Assembly (NCBI GenBank): GCA_036378175.1
Contig: DASUWY010000001.1
Span: forward strand, 1 to 64,000
Length of the DNA stretch: 64,000 bases
Direction of reading: 5' to 3'
DNA from: Thermoleophilaceae bacterium
Lineage (GTDB): Bacteria; Actinomycetota; Thermoleophilia; Solirubrobacterales; Thermoleophilaceae
Made by a program: the position numbers and the translations under genes. Every line of letters starts with the position of its first letter. Position 1 is the stretch's first letter. The notes under the pieces are model-generated. The model was not told the DNA's origin. It did no database searches and was given only the letters and a program-made list of their open reading frames with translations. Shown here piece by piece: positions 51,812 through 60,482 of this stretch.

Positions 51812-52717
51812 CTAGAAGTAGCCACCGCGCTTGCGGTCCTCCATCGCGGCTTCACTGACGCGGTCGTCCGCGCGGGTCTCGCCGCGCTCGGTGATTCGCG
51901 TGGCGGCGATCTCCTCGACCACCGCGGTGAGCGTCGTGGCCTCCGACTGCACGGCGCCCGTGCACGACATGTCGCCCACCGTTCGGTAGCGCACGCTCGC
52001 CTCGAACGGTTCCTCGCCGTCGATCAGCGGCACGAACGGGTTGAGCGCGTAGAGCATGCCGTCGCGCCGGAAGACCTGCCGCCTGTGGGCGAAGTAGATG
52101 GATGGGATCTCGAGCTCCTCCTCCGCGATGTACTGCCACACGTCGAGCTCCGTCCAGTTCGAGAGCGGGAACACGCGCACGTGCTCGCCCTTCTTGTGAC
52201 GCCCGTTGTAGAGGCTCCAGAGCTCCGGCCGCTGCGACTTCGGGTCCCACTGGCCGGCCTCGTCCCGGAAGGAGAAGATGCGCTCCTTCGCCCGCGCCCG
52301 CTCCTCGTCGCGGCGCGCGCCGCCGAACGCGGCGTCGAACCCGTGCTCGGCGAGCGCGTCGAGCAGCGTGACCGTCTGCAGGCGGTTGCGCGAGGCTCTC
52401 GGGCCGGTTTCCTCCTGCACCCGGCCCTGACGTATCGACTCCTCCACTGAGGCGACCACGAGCCGCTCGCCGAGGTGGTCGATCAGCTTGTCGCGGAACT
52501 CGATCACCTCGGGGAAGTTGTGTCCCGTGTCCACGTGCATGAGCGGGAACGGGAACTTCGCCGGCCGGAAGGCCTTCTCGGCGAGGCGCACGAGCACGAG
52601 CGAGTCCTTGCCGCCGGAGAACAGCAGCACGGGCCGCTCGAACTCGGCGGCCACCTCGCGCATGATGTGGATCGACTCGGCCTCGAGGGCCCGGAGGTGT
52701 GAAAGCTCGTGGCTCAC
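51812..52717 (-). CDS. cysD: Sulfate adenylyltransferase subunit 2, 301 aa
   Basis: Forms APS from sulfate and ATP with CysN. GTG 52717 chosen because MSHELSHLRALEAESIHIMREVAAEF is the family N-terminus; the frame runs upstream without support. PP-loop SGGKDSLVLVRLA, HVDTGHNFPEVIEFRD, GGARRDEERARAKER, and YFAHRRQVFRRDGMLYAL. No ribosome site is visible. Confidence 0.94.
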   Translation of the reverse strand: MSHELSHLRALEAESIHIMREVAAEFERPVLLFSGGKDSLVLVRLAEKAFRPAKFPFPLMHVDTGHNFPEVIEFRDKLIDHLGERLVVASVEESIRQGRVQEETGPRASRNRLQTVTLLDALAEHGFDAAFGGARRDEERARAKERIFSFRDEAGQWDPKSQRPELWSLYNGRHKKGEHVRVFPLSNWTELDVWQYIAEEELEIPSIYFAHRRQVFRRDGMLYALNPFVPLIDGEEPFEASVRYRTVGDMSCTGAVQSEATTLTAVVEEIAATRITERGETRADDRVSEAAMEDRKRGGYF

Positions 52718-52787
52718 TTTGGGAGGCAAAAGAGTGTAATTCGCCGTGGGTTTAGGGGGTTTACCGGCGCGGCGCGACCATGCGTAG

Positions 52788-53537
52788 TTAAGCGTCCGCC
52801 GGTTCCATCTGCCGAAGCCGAGCGTAGTCGCCCGATGGGGGGACGACCGCAATCAGGCTCTTGCTGAGCAGGAACAGGCGCTCGCGCGCGATCAGGACGG
52901 GCGCGCCCGGAGGAAACAGCTCCCGAAACCGGCGCGCGCTCAGAAGCTCCACCTGGCGGGCGCTCCACTCGGCGTCGCCGCGCTCGGGAATGCGACCCAC
53001 GCGGTCGATCGGGAGCGTCCGCAGGAGAAAAATCTTGGCTTCGAGGGGCAGGAAATGGAAGCCTGGGAACGGGTGGTGCGGATCGATCGGGAACCATCGG
53101 TTCGGCGTCTGGATATAGAGGCACCGGGCCACGCGAAGACATTCCTCGACCATCTGTCGCTGACCGTCCCTCCCGGGGATGTGCTCGATCACCGAGTTTG
53201 AGAACGCCAGGTCGAACTGGGCGTCAGCGAACTCCATCCCCCGCGCGTCCACACCCGCCTGGCACGCGATCTTGGGGTGATCGGTCGCGGCGAGCTCCTC
53301 GAAGAAGTTCGTCACGAGGATCCGTTCAACAGCCTCCGACTCGGCGATGCCGTTGTTGATCCAGGTCTCCACACGCCCGCCCACGTCGAGGACGCGAATG
53401 GGCCGGTCGATCGCCTGCCGCAGGTCCGCGATGAGCGGCTTCAGGAAGCGGTTGTCCCGGCGAGCGCGAAAGCGGCTCGACAGAGACCGGGGATCCCGAT
53501 AGTCAGTCGCGCGACGGACGAGGGCATGGCCGGCCAT
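52788..53537 (-). CDS. Class I SAM methyltransferase, 249 aa
   Basis: Motif I is degenerate: IRVLDVGGRVETW. Core FDLAFSNSVIEHIPGRDGQRQMVEECLRVARCLYIQTPN fits a Methyltransf_11-type fold. Between a glycosyltransferase-like gene (3 bases apart) and cysD, so it may methylate a glycan residue or lipid carrier; this is positional inference. No ribosome site seen. Confidence 0.82.
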   Translation of the reverse strand: MAGHALVRRATDYRDPRSLSSRFRARRDNRFLKPLIADLRQAIDRPIRVLDVGGRVETWINNGIAESEAVERILVTNFFEELAATDHPKIACQAGVDARGMEFADAQFDLAFSNSVIEHIPGRDGQRQMVEECLRVARCLYIQTPNRWFPIDPHHPFPGFHFLPLEAKIFLLRTLPIDRVGRIPERGDAEWSARQVELLSARRFRELFPPGAPVLIARERLFLLSKSLIAVVPPSGDYARLRQMEPADA

Positions 53538-53540
53538 GGG

Positions 53541-54335
53541 CTACCACCGAACACCAGCGGTCTCACGCCGGGCGGATCCGTCCCAGAGCAGGTCGAGGCC
53601 GCGAAGGTCCTTGAAGGGATGGAGGAATGTCTGCCCACGACGCTTGGCCGCGAGTGCGTCCTCCAGCGTGTATTCCGGGCGCCAGCGGAGCCCGGTGTAC
53701 AGGTGGCTGATGGCGTCCACGTCGATGATCTCGAAGCCCAGGTGGTACACGAGGCTGGGAATCAGCAGCTCCATGAACCCGTGAGGCGGATCGCTCACCC
53801 CGGCGACGGCCGCGAGAGTCTCCCGGCGGAAGAGCATGCCGTCGCCCAGGCAGCCCCAGCGCACGGCCGGATCGTCGCGCTGCGAGATCTCGTGGAAGAA
53901 GCGGTTGAGGCGCTCGTCGTGGCGCCCGCGCGCGAAGTGCGGGCAGTTCGTGTCGTTGCGGGGGCTCACGCACTTCGCGAACAAGCCGGCGTCCGAGCGC
54001 TCGGCCAGCGACTCGAGCTCCTGCTCGAAGCGTGGGCTCAGGATCAGGTGGTCGTACTCGATGAAGTAGACGAGGTCGACGCCCGGCTCGTCCTGCACAT
54101 ACGTCTCGTACACGCGGCGGAGGATCTCGTTGTAGGACTGGAACTTCGCAGGCCCGCGGAGGGACGGATCCTCGATGTACACAGCGCGATCGTGCGGCAG
54201 CGCGGCAAAGTCCGAACGCGAGCCGCCGTGGCACAGCACGAAATCGGAATCGGGCGCCAGGGACCGCAGATAGTCGAGTTGCTTCCCGACCTCTGCCGGG
54301 CCGAGGTGAGTGATGATCGCCGTGAGTACGGACAC
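53541..54335 (-). CDS. Glycosyltransferase-like protein, 264 aa
   Basis: GTG 54335 starts 2 bases after the upstream stop. GT-A-like pattern: VLTAIITHLGPAEVGKQLDYLRSL, then DLVYFIEYDHLILSPRFEQEL where EYD stands at the DxD position, and CLGDGMLFRRETLAAVAG as acceptor-loop. No closer family recognised. Part of the minus-strand glycan run. Confidence 0.6.
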   Translation of the reverse strand: MSVLTAIITHLGPAEVGKQLDYLRSLAPDSDFVLCHGGSRSDFAALPHDRAVYIEDPSLRGPAKFQSYNEILRRVYETYVQDEPGVDLVYFIEYDHLILSPRFEQELESLAERSDAGLFAKCVSPRNDTNCPHFARGRHDERLNRFFHEISQRDDPAVRWGCLGDGMLFRRETLAAVAGVSDPPHGFMELLIPSLVYHLGFEIIDVDAISHLYTGLRWRPEYTLEDALAAKRRGQTFLHPFKDLRGLDLLWDGSARRETAGVRW

Positions 54336-54337
54336 AC

Positions 54338-54670
54338 TCAGTCGATCCAGGGTCGCTCGGGCGAGGGGCACTCGCCCGCGTACGCGTGGCGGAATTGCAT
54401 GCTGTCCGAGCTTGCGAACGAGACTCGTACGACGTGCTGGTGCGCGCCGAAGAGCAGCAGCTGGCCACGCCACACGATCGGCAGGCCCACGAAGATCGTT
54501 TGGCCGCACTCCGTGCACTGGATCGGCCGGCCGAGGATCCGGAGCAGCAGCCGTTCGAGTCCGCGCGGGAGGAGTGGGCCCTGCCGCTCCGGCACGTTGT
54601 CGAACGTCGTGATGCTCTCGCGGAGGTACGCGAGCCAAGCCGGGCGCCGTGCCCGCGTGACCGTGCGCAT
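54338..54670 (-). CDS. Small protein with Cys pair, 110 aa
   Basis: Product reads RTVTRARRPAWLAYLRESITTFD then CTECGQTIFVG, with a lone Cys late (GEC) that could join a zinc site. GTG 54673 is an alternative start; ATG 54670 overlaps the glf stop. No family recognised; tight coupling to glf suggests a role with it. Confidence 0.5.
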   Translation of the reverse strand: MRTVTRARRPAWLAYLRESITTFDNVPERQGPLLPRGLERLLLRILGRPIQCTECGQTIFVGLPIVWRGQLLLFGAHQHVVRVSFASSDSMQFRHAYAGECPSPERPWID

Positions 54671-55851
54671 CACGCCACCGCCAGTGACTGCGCGAGCTTC
54701 TCGAACGCGGCGAGCGCCTGACCCACGACCTGGTCCATGTTCAGGTACTGGTATCGGGCGAGGCGGCCGACGAAGGTCACGTCAGGGAGGTCGTCGCCCA
54801 GCGCTGCGTAGCGTCTGTAGAGCGCGCGCGTCTCGTCGGTGGGGATGGGGTAGTACGGGTCGCCCTCGCTGCGGGAGTACTCGTAGGCCACCGTCGAGGA
54901 TGGATGGTGGTGCTGGCCGGTCATGCGCCGGAACTCTGTGGTCCGCGTATACGGCACGTTCTCGCTCGGTTCATTCACCTGGGTCGCCGCGAGCAGGTAC
55001 CCGCCATCCGGCGTCGGCTCGTTCTTAAGCTCGAATTCGAGTGATCGGTACGGCAGGGCGCCGAACTTGTATTCGAAGAAGGCGTCGATTGGGCCGGTGT
55101 AGACGAGGTGGTGATACTCGAGCTCGTCCCTCACCTCTTCGAAGCGCGTGCTGAGCTGGACGTCGATCAGCGGGTGATCGAGCATGCGCTCGAACATCGA
55201 CGTGTAGCCGTCCGCCGGCATGTTCTGGAACGAGTCGGTGAAGTAGCGGTCATCCTCGTCGGTGCGCACGGGAATGCGCGCGCATACCGACGAGTGCAGC
55301 TCCGACGGGTCGCGCTGCCACTGCTTGCGCGTGTATCCCCTGAAGAACTTCTCGTAGAGATCGCGGCCGACCTTCGCAACCACCACGTCCTCGCTGTTAC
55401 GGATGTAGTCCACCGTCTCGGCGCGAGCAGTGAGGAACTCCTCCACCTCCTGCTCGGTGCGCAGCCCGATGCCGTAGAGCTCGTTGAGCGTGGTGCGGTT
55501 GATCGGGATCGGCAGCAACTGGTCACCCACTCGCGCGAGCACGCGGTGCTCATAGGGGCGCCAGTGGGTGAACTCGGACAGGTAGTCCACGACCTTCTGC
55601 GAGTTCGTGTGGAAGATGTGCGGCCCGTACTTGTGAACCAGCACGCCGTGGTCGTCGTAGTAGTCGTGCGCATTGCCGGCGATGTGGTCGCGCCGGTCGA
55701 TCACCAGAACTTGTCGGCCGAGCTGCGACGCGAGGCGCTCGGCCATGATCGCGCCGGCATAGCCGGCCCCTACGACCAGCGTGTCGTAGCGGTCACTTAC
55801 AACGGAAGATGGCGTCGACGACCAGCGCCGCCCCTGCCCGGGCGCCTCCAT
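54670..55851 (-). CDS. glf: UDP-galactopyranose mutase, 393 aa
   Basis: Flavoenzyme converting UDP-galactopyranose to UDP-galactofuranose. Rossmann VVGAGYAGAIMAERLA near residue 27, then GNAHDYYDDHGVLVHKYGPHIFHTNS, RGYTRKQW, VYTGPIDAFFEYKFGALPYRSLEFE and ARYQYLNMDQVVGQAL, all family hallmarks. The 20-residue N-terminal extension before the fold may be non-native, but no later start is in frame. First gene of the minus-strand glycan run. Confidence 0.95.
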   Translation of the reverse strand: MEAPGQGRRWSSTPSSVVSDRYDTLVVGAGYAGAIMAERLASQLGRQVLVIDRRDHIAGNAHDYYDDHGVLVHKYGPHIFHTNSQKVVDYLSEFTHWRPYEHRVLARVGDQLLPIPINRTTLNELYGIGLRTEQEVEEFLTARAETVDYIRNSEDVVVAKVGRDLYEKFFRGYTRKQWQRDPSELHSSVCARIPVRTDEDDRYFTDSFQNMPADGYTSMFERMLDHPLIDVQLSTRFEEVRDELEYHHLVYTGPIDAFFEYKFGALPYRSLEFELKNEPTPDGGYLLAATQVNEPSENVPYTRTTEFRRMTGQHHHPSSTVAYEYSRSEGDPYYPIPTDETRALYRRYAALGDDLPDVTFVGRLARYQYLNMDQVVGQALAAFEKLAQSLAVA

Positions 55852-55933
55852 GGGCGGGGTTATACAGAGCGTGAGACGTGCGCGCGCCGCTTACTGCGCC
55901 GTGGGCAGCCGGCGATTGCTTACGATCCCCTCA

Positions 55934-57142
55934 ATGGGGAGGGACGGTAGCCCGCTGCGGGACCGTGTGATCTTCGTCGAAGGAGCACCCCGCAGCGGTA
56001 CGACGTGGCTGGTGACGCTGCTGGCCACGCATCCTGAGATCGCGGGAGTGCAGGCGGAGTCGCATCTGTTCGACTTCGGCGTCGATCGCCTGTTCGACAA
56101 CATCGAGGGGCGCGACCCGGTCTTCCGAGGGCTGCAGCTCTACCTCGATCGCGAGGAGTTGGTGGACCTTGTGCGGGACCTCTGCGACGGCGTTCTGACG
56201 GCGATGCGTACGCACGTATCGAACGGATCCACGCCGCCGTTCGTGGTGGAGAAGACGCCGATCTCCGGACGGACCGATTCCTTTGACCTCGAACGCAAGC
56301 GCGACGTCTACCCGGACGCCTGGTACATCCACATCGTCCGCGATCGCGAGGCTGTGATCAGGTCCCTGATGCGGGCGCCGTGGATGCCGGACCGGTCATA
56401 CGCGGCCTGCGCCGCGCACTACGACTACACGGTTGACCACGCTCGCGAAACGCTGGGCGACCTCCCGCGCTATCGCGAGGTGAGCTACGAGGACCTGCGC
56501 AGCGCCCCCGCGGCCTTCTGCCAGGAGCTGTTCGAATGGCTGGGCGTGGAGGCCGGAGAGGATGTGCTCGAGACGGTTCGCGTCCTCTCGAGCGAGCATT
56601 TCTCCGATCTCGGCGCGGCGCCGCCTGCCGCTCGGCCCACGCCCGGACTGCGTTCACGTCTCTCGAAGGTGCGGGCGACGCTGCAGCGTCCAGCCTCGGC
56701 CGATCCAGGTGAGCCCGGCGATGCGCTCGCCTTCTACTTCGTGCAGGCCCTGCATGAACGCGACGGCGAAGCCCTCCGGTCGCTCACCACGCCGTCGTTC
56801 GAGCTGCTGTACCGAAGCGCCGATGGCGATCTTTCACTGCACGACGAGGAGGCGCGCGCAGCGCTCGTAATGCTGGCGGAGGACACCTTCGCCCGGCGGT
56901 ACGTCGATGAGCGCTGGATCTCGCCCGGCGGCGGCCGCTCGTCTTGGTGGAGCTCGGCGCCCGGCAACCCGCTCGTAACGGTCTTCTTCTCGGCGATCGG
57001 AGGGGACGCGACCAGGGTCGACTTCGCCATCGCATTGGATGTGGAGAACGAGCTGGTGCGGCGCGCGATCGTGATCTCTGCCGGACCGCTGGCGGGACGG
57101 CCCGTCGTCGCGGCCGGAAAGGGCGCAGGGGCGGCTAGCTGA
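55934..57142 (+). CDS. Sulfotransferase with NTF2-like C-terminal extension, 402 aa
   Basis: PAPS-binding P-loop VEGAPRSGTTWLVTLL (about residues 14-29) and 3'-phosphate region YIHIVRDREAVIRSLM identify a sulfotransferase. Residues about 270-402 (ALAFYFVQALHERDGEALRSLTTPSFELLYRSADG) look like a SnoaL/NTF2-type fold, an unusual addition. ATG 55934 chosen as start because the conserved P-loop follows at once; the frame opens at 55850. Confidence 0.82.
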   Translation: MGRDGSPLRDRVIFVEGAPRSGTTWLVTLLATHPEIAGVQAESHLFDFGVDRLFDNIEGRDPVFRGLQLYLDREELVDLVRDLCDGVLTAMRTHVSNGSTPPFVVEKTPISGRTDSFDLERKRDVYPDAWYIHIVRDREAVIRSLMRAPWMPDRSYAACAAHYDYTVDHARETLGDLPRYREVSYEDLRSAPAAFCQELFEWLGVEAGEDVLETVRVLSSEHFSDLGAAPPAARPTPGLRSRLSKVRATLQRPASADPGEPGDALAFYFVQALHERDGEALRSLTTPSFELLYRSADGDLSLHDEEARAALVMLAEDTFARRYVDERWISPGGGRSSWWSSAPGNPLVTVFFSAIGGDATRVDFAIALDVENELVRRAIVISAGPLAGRPVVAAGKGAGAAS

Positions 57143-57959
57143 TCGGCGCCCCGCCGAGCGCCGCCTCGCGCTCGTCCTCGGTCGCGTAGCCGTACACGAC
57201 GAGCGCGTCACCGGCCGCGCGAAGCACCACCGCCTGGTCTTCGGCGGACATCAGGCCACGCCACTTCTCGGTTCCAACGCTCGTCTGGGAATCCGTGTTC
57301 CGTTCGACACGGGCCTCAGCAAGCGCCGCGCTCAGCACCTTGGCATCGGCGTCCAGCTCCAGAAAGTCATAGAGCCGGGGGATCAAGCGAGCGGGATCGG
57401 ACAGCAGCTCCTCGTAGCGCACCTCGAGAAAGCGCGCCGGTCGCTCCGCGTCGCGGGCGGCGAGCACCGAGCGGCGCCACTCGGCCGCCGCTTCTTCGAG
57501 CGATCCCGAGAACCAATCCATCGATGTGAGCGAGCGCGCCGAGTCCCGGCCATCGCGGATGATGTGGATGTAGTAGGCGTCCGGATAGAGCGCGTTCATG
57601 AGGTCGAGATGCTCGACGTGCCAGGGAGTGCGCTCGCCGATGCGCTGCGTCCCGCGCTCGGCGAACTGGCCGAAGATCCGATCGCAGAAATCGCGCGTGG
57701 CATCGAGCAACAGCTCTCGCTCGGCGTAGATCCTCCCCGTGCTCGGAGCGTCGCGGTCGATGTCCTGAAAGCACTCGAGGAGCGGGGCGATTGCGCGCGA
57801 GAAGAAGAAGCTCTCGGACGGCACGGCCGCGACCGCCGGATGTGCCGTGATGATCCGCTGCAGCCACCACGTACCGCTCCGGCGGGCGCCGAAACTGAAG
57901 ACCATCTTCCCCTTGAGCGGGCTGTGAGCCCGGCCCGAGCTGCGCCTCCGCATACGCAT
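57135..57959 (-). CDS. Sulfotransferase, 274 aa
   Basis: VFSFGARRSGTWWLQRIITAHP is the PAPS P-loop and YIHIIRDGRDSARSLTSMDW the 3'-phosphate binding site. SESFFFSRAIAPLLECF and RYEELLSDPARLIPRLYDFLELD fit the C-terminal half. Convergent with the other sulfotransferase by 8 bp and divergent from the GT2 gene at 58042. Confidence 0.88.
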   Translation of the reverse strand: MRMRRRSSGRAHSPLKGKMVFSFGARRSGTWWLQRIITAHPAVAAVPSESFFFSRAIAPLLECFQDIDRDAPSTGRIYAERELLLDATRDFCDRIFGQFAERGTQRIGERTPWHVEHLDLMNALYPDAYYIHIIRDGRDSARSLTSMDWFSGSLEEAAAEWRRSVLAARDAERPARFLEVRYEELLSDPARLIPRLYDFLELDADAKVLSAALAEARVERNTDSQTSVGTEKWRGLMSAEDQAVVLRAAGDALVVYGYATEDEREAALGGAPIS

Positions 57960-58041
57960 GGGCCGGGCAGCTTACATCCGCCCTCAACCGCGATGTGCCG
58001 GTCCGGCGCGAGGGGCGGCTGCCTGTGATTACAGTGCGCGC

Positions 58042-58899
58042 GTGCCCGAGCTGAGCGTGATCGTGCCGGCGTGTAACGCGGCGGAGTCGCTTCCGCCACT
58101 CCTGCGCAGCCTGGAGTCGCAGACCCTTCCGCGCGACCTCTTCGAGGTGATCGTCGTTGACAACGGTTCGGCGGATCGCACCGCCGAAGTGGCCGAGAGT
58201 CACGGTGCGACGGTGGTGCGCGACCGGATCGCAAACCGCTCGCGCGCGCGGAACCTCGGTGCCGGCGCTTCGAGCAGCCACCTGTATGCCTTCACCGACG
58301 CCGACTGCGTTCCGCGCCCCGACTGGCTCGCGGAGCTGCGCGCGTGTGCGAGCTCAGCTCCGCTCGTGGCAGGCGAGGTGACACTGCAGACCAGCGAAAG
58401 GCCCAACGCGATCGAGCGCTTCGAGGCGCTGTGGAGGTTCGGTCAGGCAGCCTGGGTCAAGCAGGGCTGGGCCGCCACCGCGAACCTTCTGGTGCACGCC
58501 GACGCGTTCAAAGCGATCGGCGGCTTTGACGAGACCTGGCGGCACATCGGTGAGGACGTGGACTTCTGCTTCCGGGCGCGCGATGCCGGCTACGCGCTCG
58601 GCTACTGCCCGAACGCGCTCGTCGATCACGACGGGGAGAGCGAGCTGCGCCCGTTCCTGCGGCGCTTCTTCCGCCACGGCTACTCGGCCAACCAGGCTTT
58701 CCATCGCTTCGGAGTCGGGCACCGGGCCTGGCGGCACCCGCTACCTGCGCTCGCGGGCGACGCCGCCCTCCGCCAGTACGGGCACAAGCCCGACGGCTTC
58801 GATCCGCACGAGTGGCGCCGGATGTCGAGGCTGGCGCGCGCCGGTTACGCCGCCCGCGTGGCCGGCTCGATGTGGTCCGAGCTGCTGCGCGTGCGGTAG
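58042..58899 (+). CDS. GT2 family glycosyltransferase, 285 aa
   Basis: GTG 58042. Core: LSVIVPACNAAESLPPLLRSLESQ, FTDADCVPRPDWLAEL with DAD metal site, and GGFDETWRHIGEDVDFCFRARDAG with ED catalytic pair. Compact, no membrane anchor. Convergent with the flippase (3 bases apart). Confidence 0.92.
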   Translation: MPELSVIVPACNAAESLPPLLRSLESQTLPRDLFEVIVVDNGSADRTAEVAESHGATVVRDRIANRSRARNLGAGASSSHLYAFTDADCVPRPDWLAELRACASSAPLVAGEVTLQTSERPNAIERFEALWRFGQAAWVKQGWAATANLLVHADAFKAIGGFDETWRHIGEDVDFCFRARDAGYALGYCPNALVDHDGESELRPFLRRFFRHGYSANQAFHRFGVGHRAWRHPLPALAGDAALRQYGHKPDGFDPHEWRRMSRLARAGYAARVAGSMWSELLRVR

Positions 58900-58902
58900 C
58901 CG

Positions 58903-60462
58903 TCAGGCGCCCGAGGACTGGCCGGCCGGGACGGCCGTCCACATGCGCTTGGGTCGGCGCCCGCGCATGTATGCGAACAGCTCGCTCACCAGCGTGCGCT
59001 CGAGGAGCCAGGTGGCCCCCACCGCCGTGGTCGCGTACAGCGCGAACTCCGCGATGGCGCGCGGCCCTGACATGCCGCCGCTCGCGAGCGCCCTCACGGC
59101 CAGCACGACGGCGGTGGCCGGAAGCGTTGGAGCGACCGCCCGCAGCATCTGCCGGATCACCTTGAAACCGTGGAACAGCCTGCGCATGTACCACCCGCGC
59201 AAGGCGATCTGGACGATGGTTGCTGCCCCGAATCCCACTGCGTAGCCGGCCGTTCCGAACGCGATCATGGCCGGGATGGACACCGCGAAGAAGGCGACCA
59301 GGTTGGCGATCGATGCCACGAAAAGCGGCTTGGTCTGGTTGACGGCTCGCATGAAGATCTGCCAGTTGAAGGCCACCTGGCTGAGGCCCGTGATCAAAGC
59401 GATGGCCACCACGAGACCAATCGCGGAATGCCAGCGGTCGCCGAGGATGAAGTGGATGAGATCACCAGCGAACAGGGCCACTCCGACGGCGAACGGTGCC
59501 GCCCACATGAGCGCCACGCGGTTCGACTTCACGAACGCTTCCGCGAGCACCTCCCTGCGGTGTGCGACCGCGCACACCGCCGGATAGATCGTCTGGCTGA
59601 CGATCGAGTCCACGCCGTTGGTGAAGGTCACGGCGTTGGTGGCGAGCCCGATGGCTCCGATGCCCACCAGTCCGACCGTGTGGCTGCCGACGATCAGGGT
59701 GCCCTGGATGACCAGGAGGCCGCTCAGGCCGGCGCCGAAGAGCGGCAGCGAGAAGGACGAGTACTCGCGAAGAGTCCCGCGGTCGTAGCGAAGCCGGATC
59801 TTGTACGGGCTGGTGACGGTGCACACCAAAGCGCCGGCGGCGCTCCCCACGATCGCCCCGATGATCATCCCCCAGTAGCCGGCGCCGCTCGCCACGAGAG
59901 CGATCGTCACCACCACGGCTGTGACCGGATCGATCGCCGTCAGCGTCCGCTGCCGTGCGTATTGCATCCGCCGGTACGGGATCCAGGACGGCGACTCGAA
60001 TGCGGTGAGCGGCACCGTGAGCGCCAGCACGATGCCCGGCAGGATCATCCTCGTGTGTCCGTACAGCAGCGCGTACAGCGGCAGTACGAGCACTGCCAGT
60101 AAGAAGAAGGCGACCGACAACGCGAGCTCGAGCGTGAATGCCTTCTGGAATGCCGCTTCCTGGTCGGGCTCGTTCTGCTGGATGTACTTGTCGGCGACGC
60201 CGACCTGCTTCAGCGCGATGAGCGTGACGAGCGTGCCGATGAGGAGTCCCCACAGCCCGTAATCGGAGCGTGTGAGCCAGACTGCGACGGCTACACGCTG
60301 AAGAGTCGCGAGCCCCACCAGTCCGAGCTGGAAGCCGGAATTGATGAGCGTCCCGCGTGCTGTGTGGCTGCGCAGGCTTTTGACGTGCGGATCGAGGCGC
60401 GACGGATCGGTTACGTCCGGACGTGCCTCAGCCGCCTCGACTGTCGAGTCGGCGCCTCCCAT
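58903..60462 (-). CDS. Wzx-type oligosaccharide flippase, 519 aa
   Basis: Twelve to fourteen hydrophobic spans through residues 40-500; the polysaccharide-synthase/MATE-like pattern includes RVAVAVWLTRSDYGLWGLLIG and AFESPSWIPYRRMQYARQ. Translocates lipid-linked sugars. ATG 60462 (MGGADST) used; a TTG lies 12 bases upstream. The start lies in a 30-base leader shared with the acyltransferase at 63528. Confidence 0.87.
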   Translation of the reverse strand: MGGADSTVEAAEARPDVTDPSRLDPHVKSLRSHTARGTLINSGFQLGLVGLATLQRVAVAVWLTRSDYGLWGLLIGTLVTLIALKQVGVADKYIQQNEPDQEAAFQKAFTLELALSVAFFLLAVLVLPLYALLYGHTRMILPGIVLALTVPLTAFESPSWIPYRRMQYARQRTLTAIDPVTAVVVTIALVASGAGYWGMIIGAIVGSAAGALVCTVTSPYKIRLRYDRGTLREYSSFSLPLFGAGLSGLLVIQGTLIVGSHTVGLVGIGAIGLATNAVTFTNGVDSIVSQTIYPAVCAVAHRREVLAEAFVKSNRVALMWAAPFAVGVALFAGDLIHFILGDRWHSAIGLVVAIALITGLSQVAFNWQIFMRAVNQTKPLFVASIANLVAFFAVSIPAMIAFGTAGYAVGFGAATIVQIALRGWYMRRLFHGFKVIRQMLRAVAPTLPATAVVLAVRALASGGMSGPRAIAEFALYATTAVGATWLLERTLVSELFAYMRGRRPKRMWTAVPAGQSSGA

Positions 60463-60480
60463 GGCGCATCCCAAAATAAT
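60447..60480 (-). promoter_or_regulatory. Shared start-region element, flippase copy
   Basis: TATTTTGGG then GCGCCATGGGAGGCGC, an inverted GCGCC/GGCGC around the start codon, then TCGAC. The same order occurs at the acyltransferase start (63507-63545). TATTTT may be a -10 element for a short-leader transcript. Confidence 0.5.
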
Positions 60481-60482
60481 GC

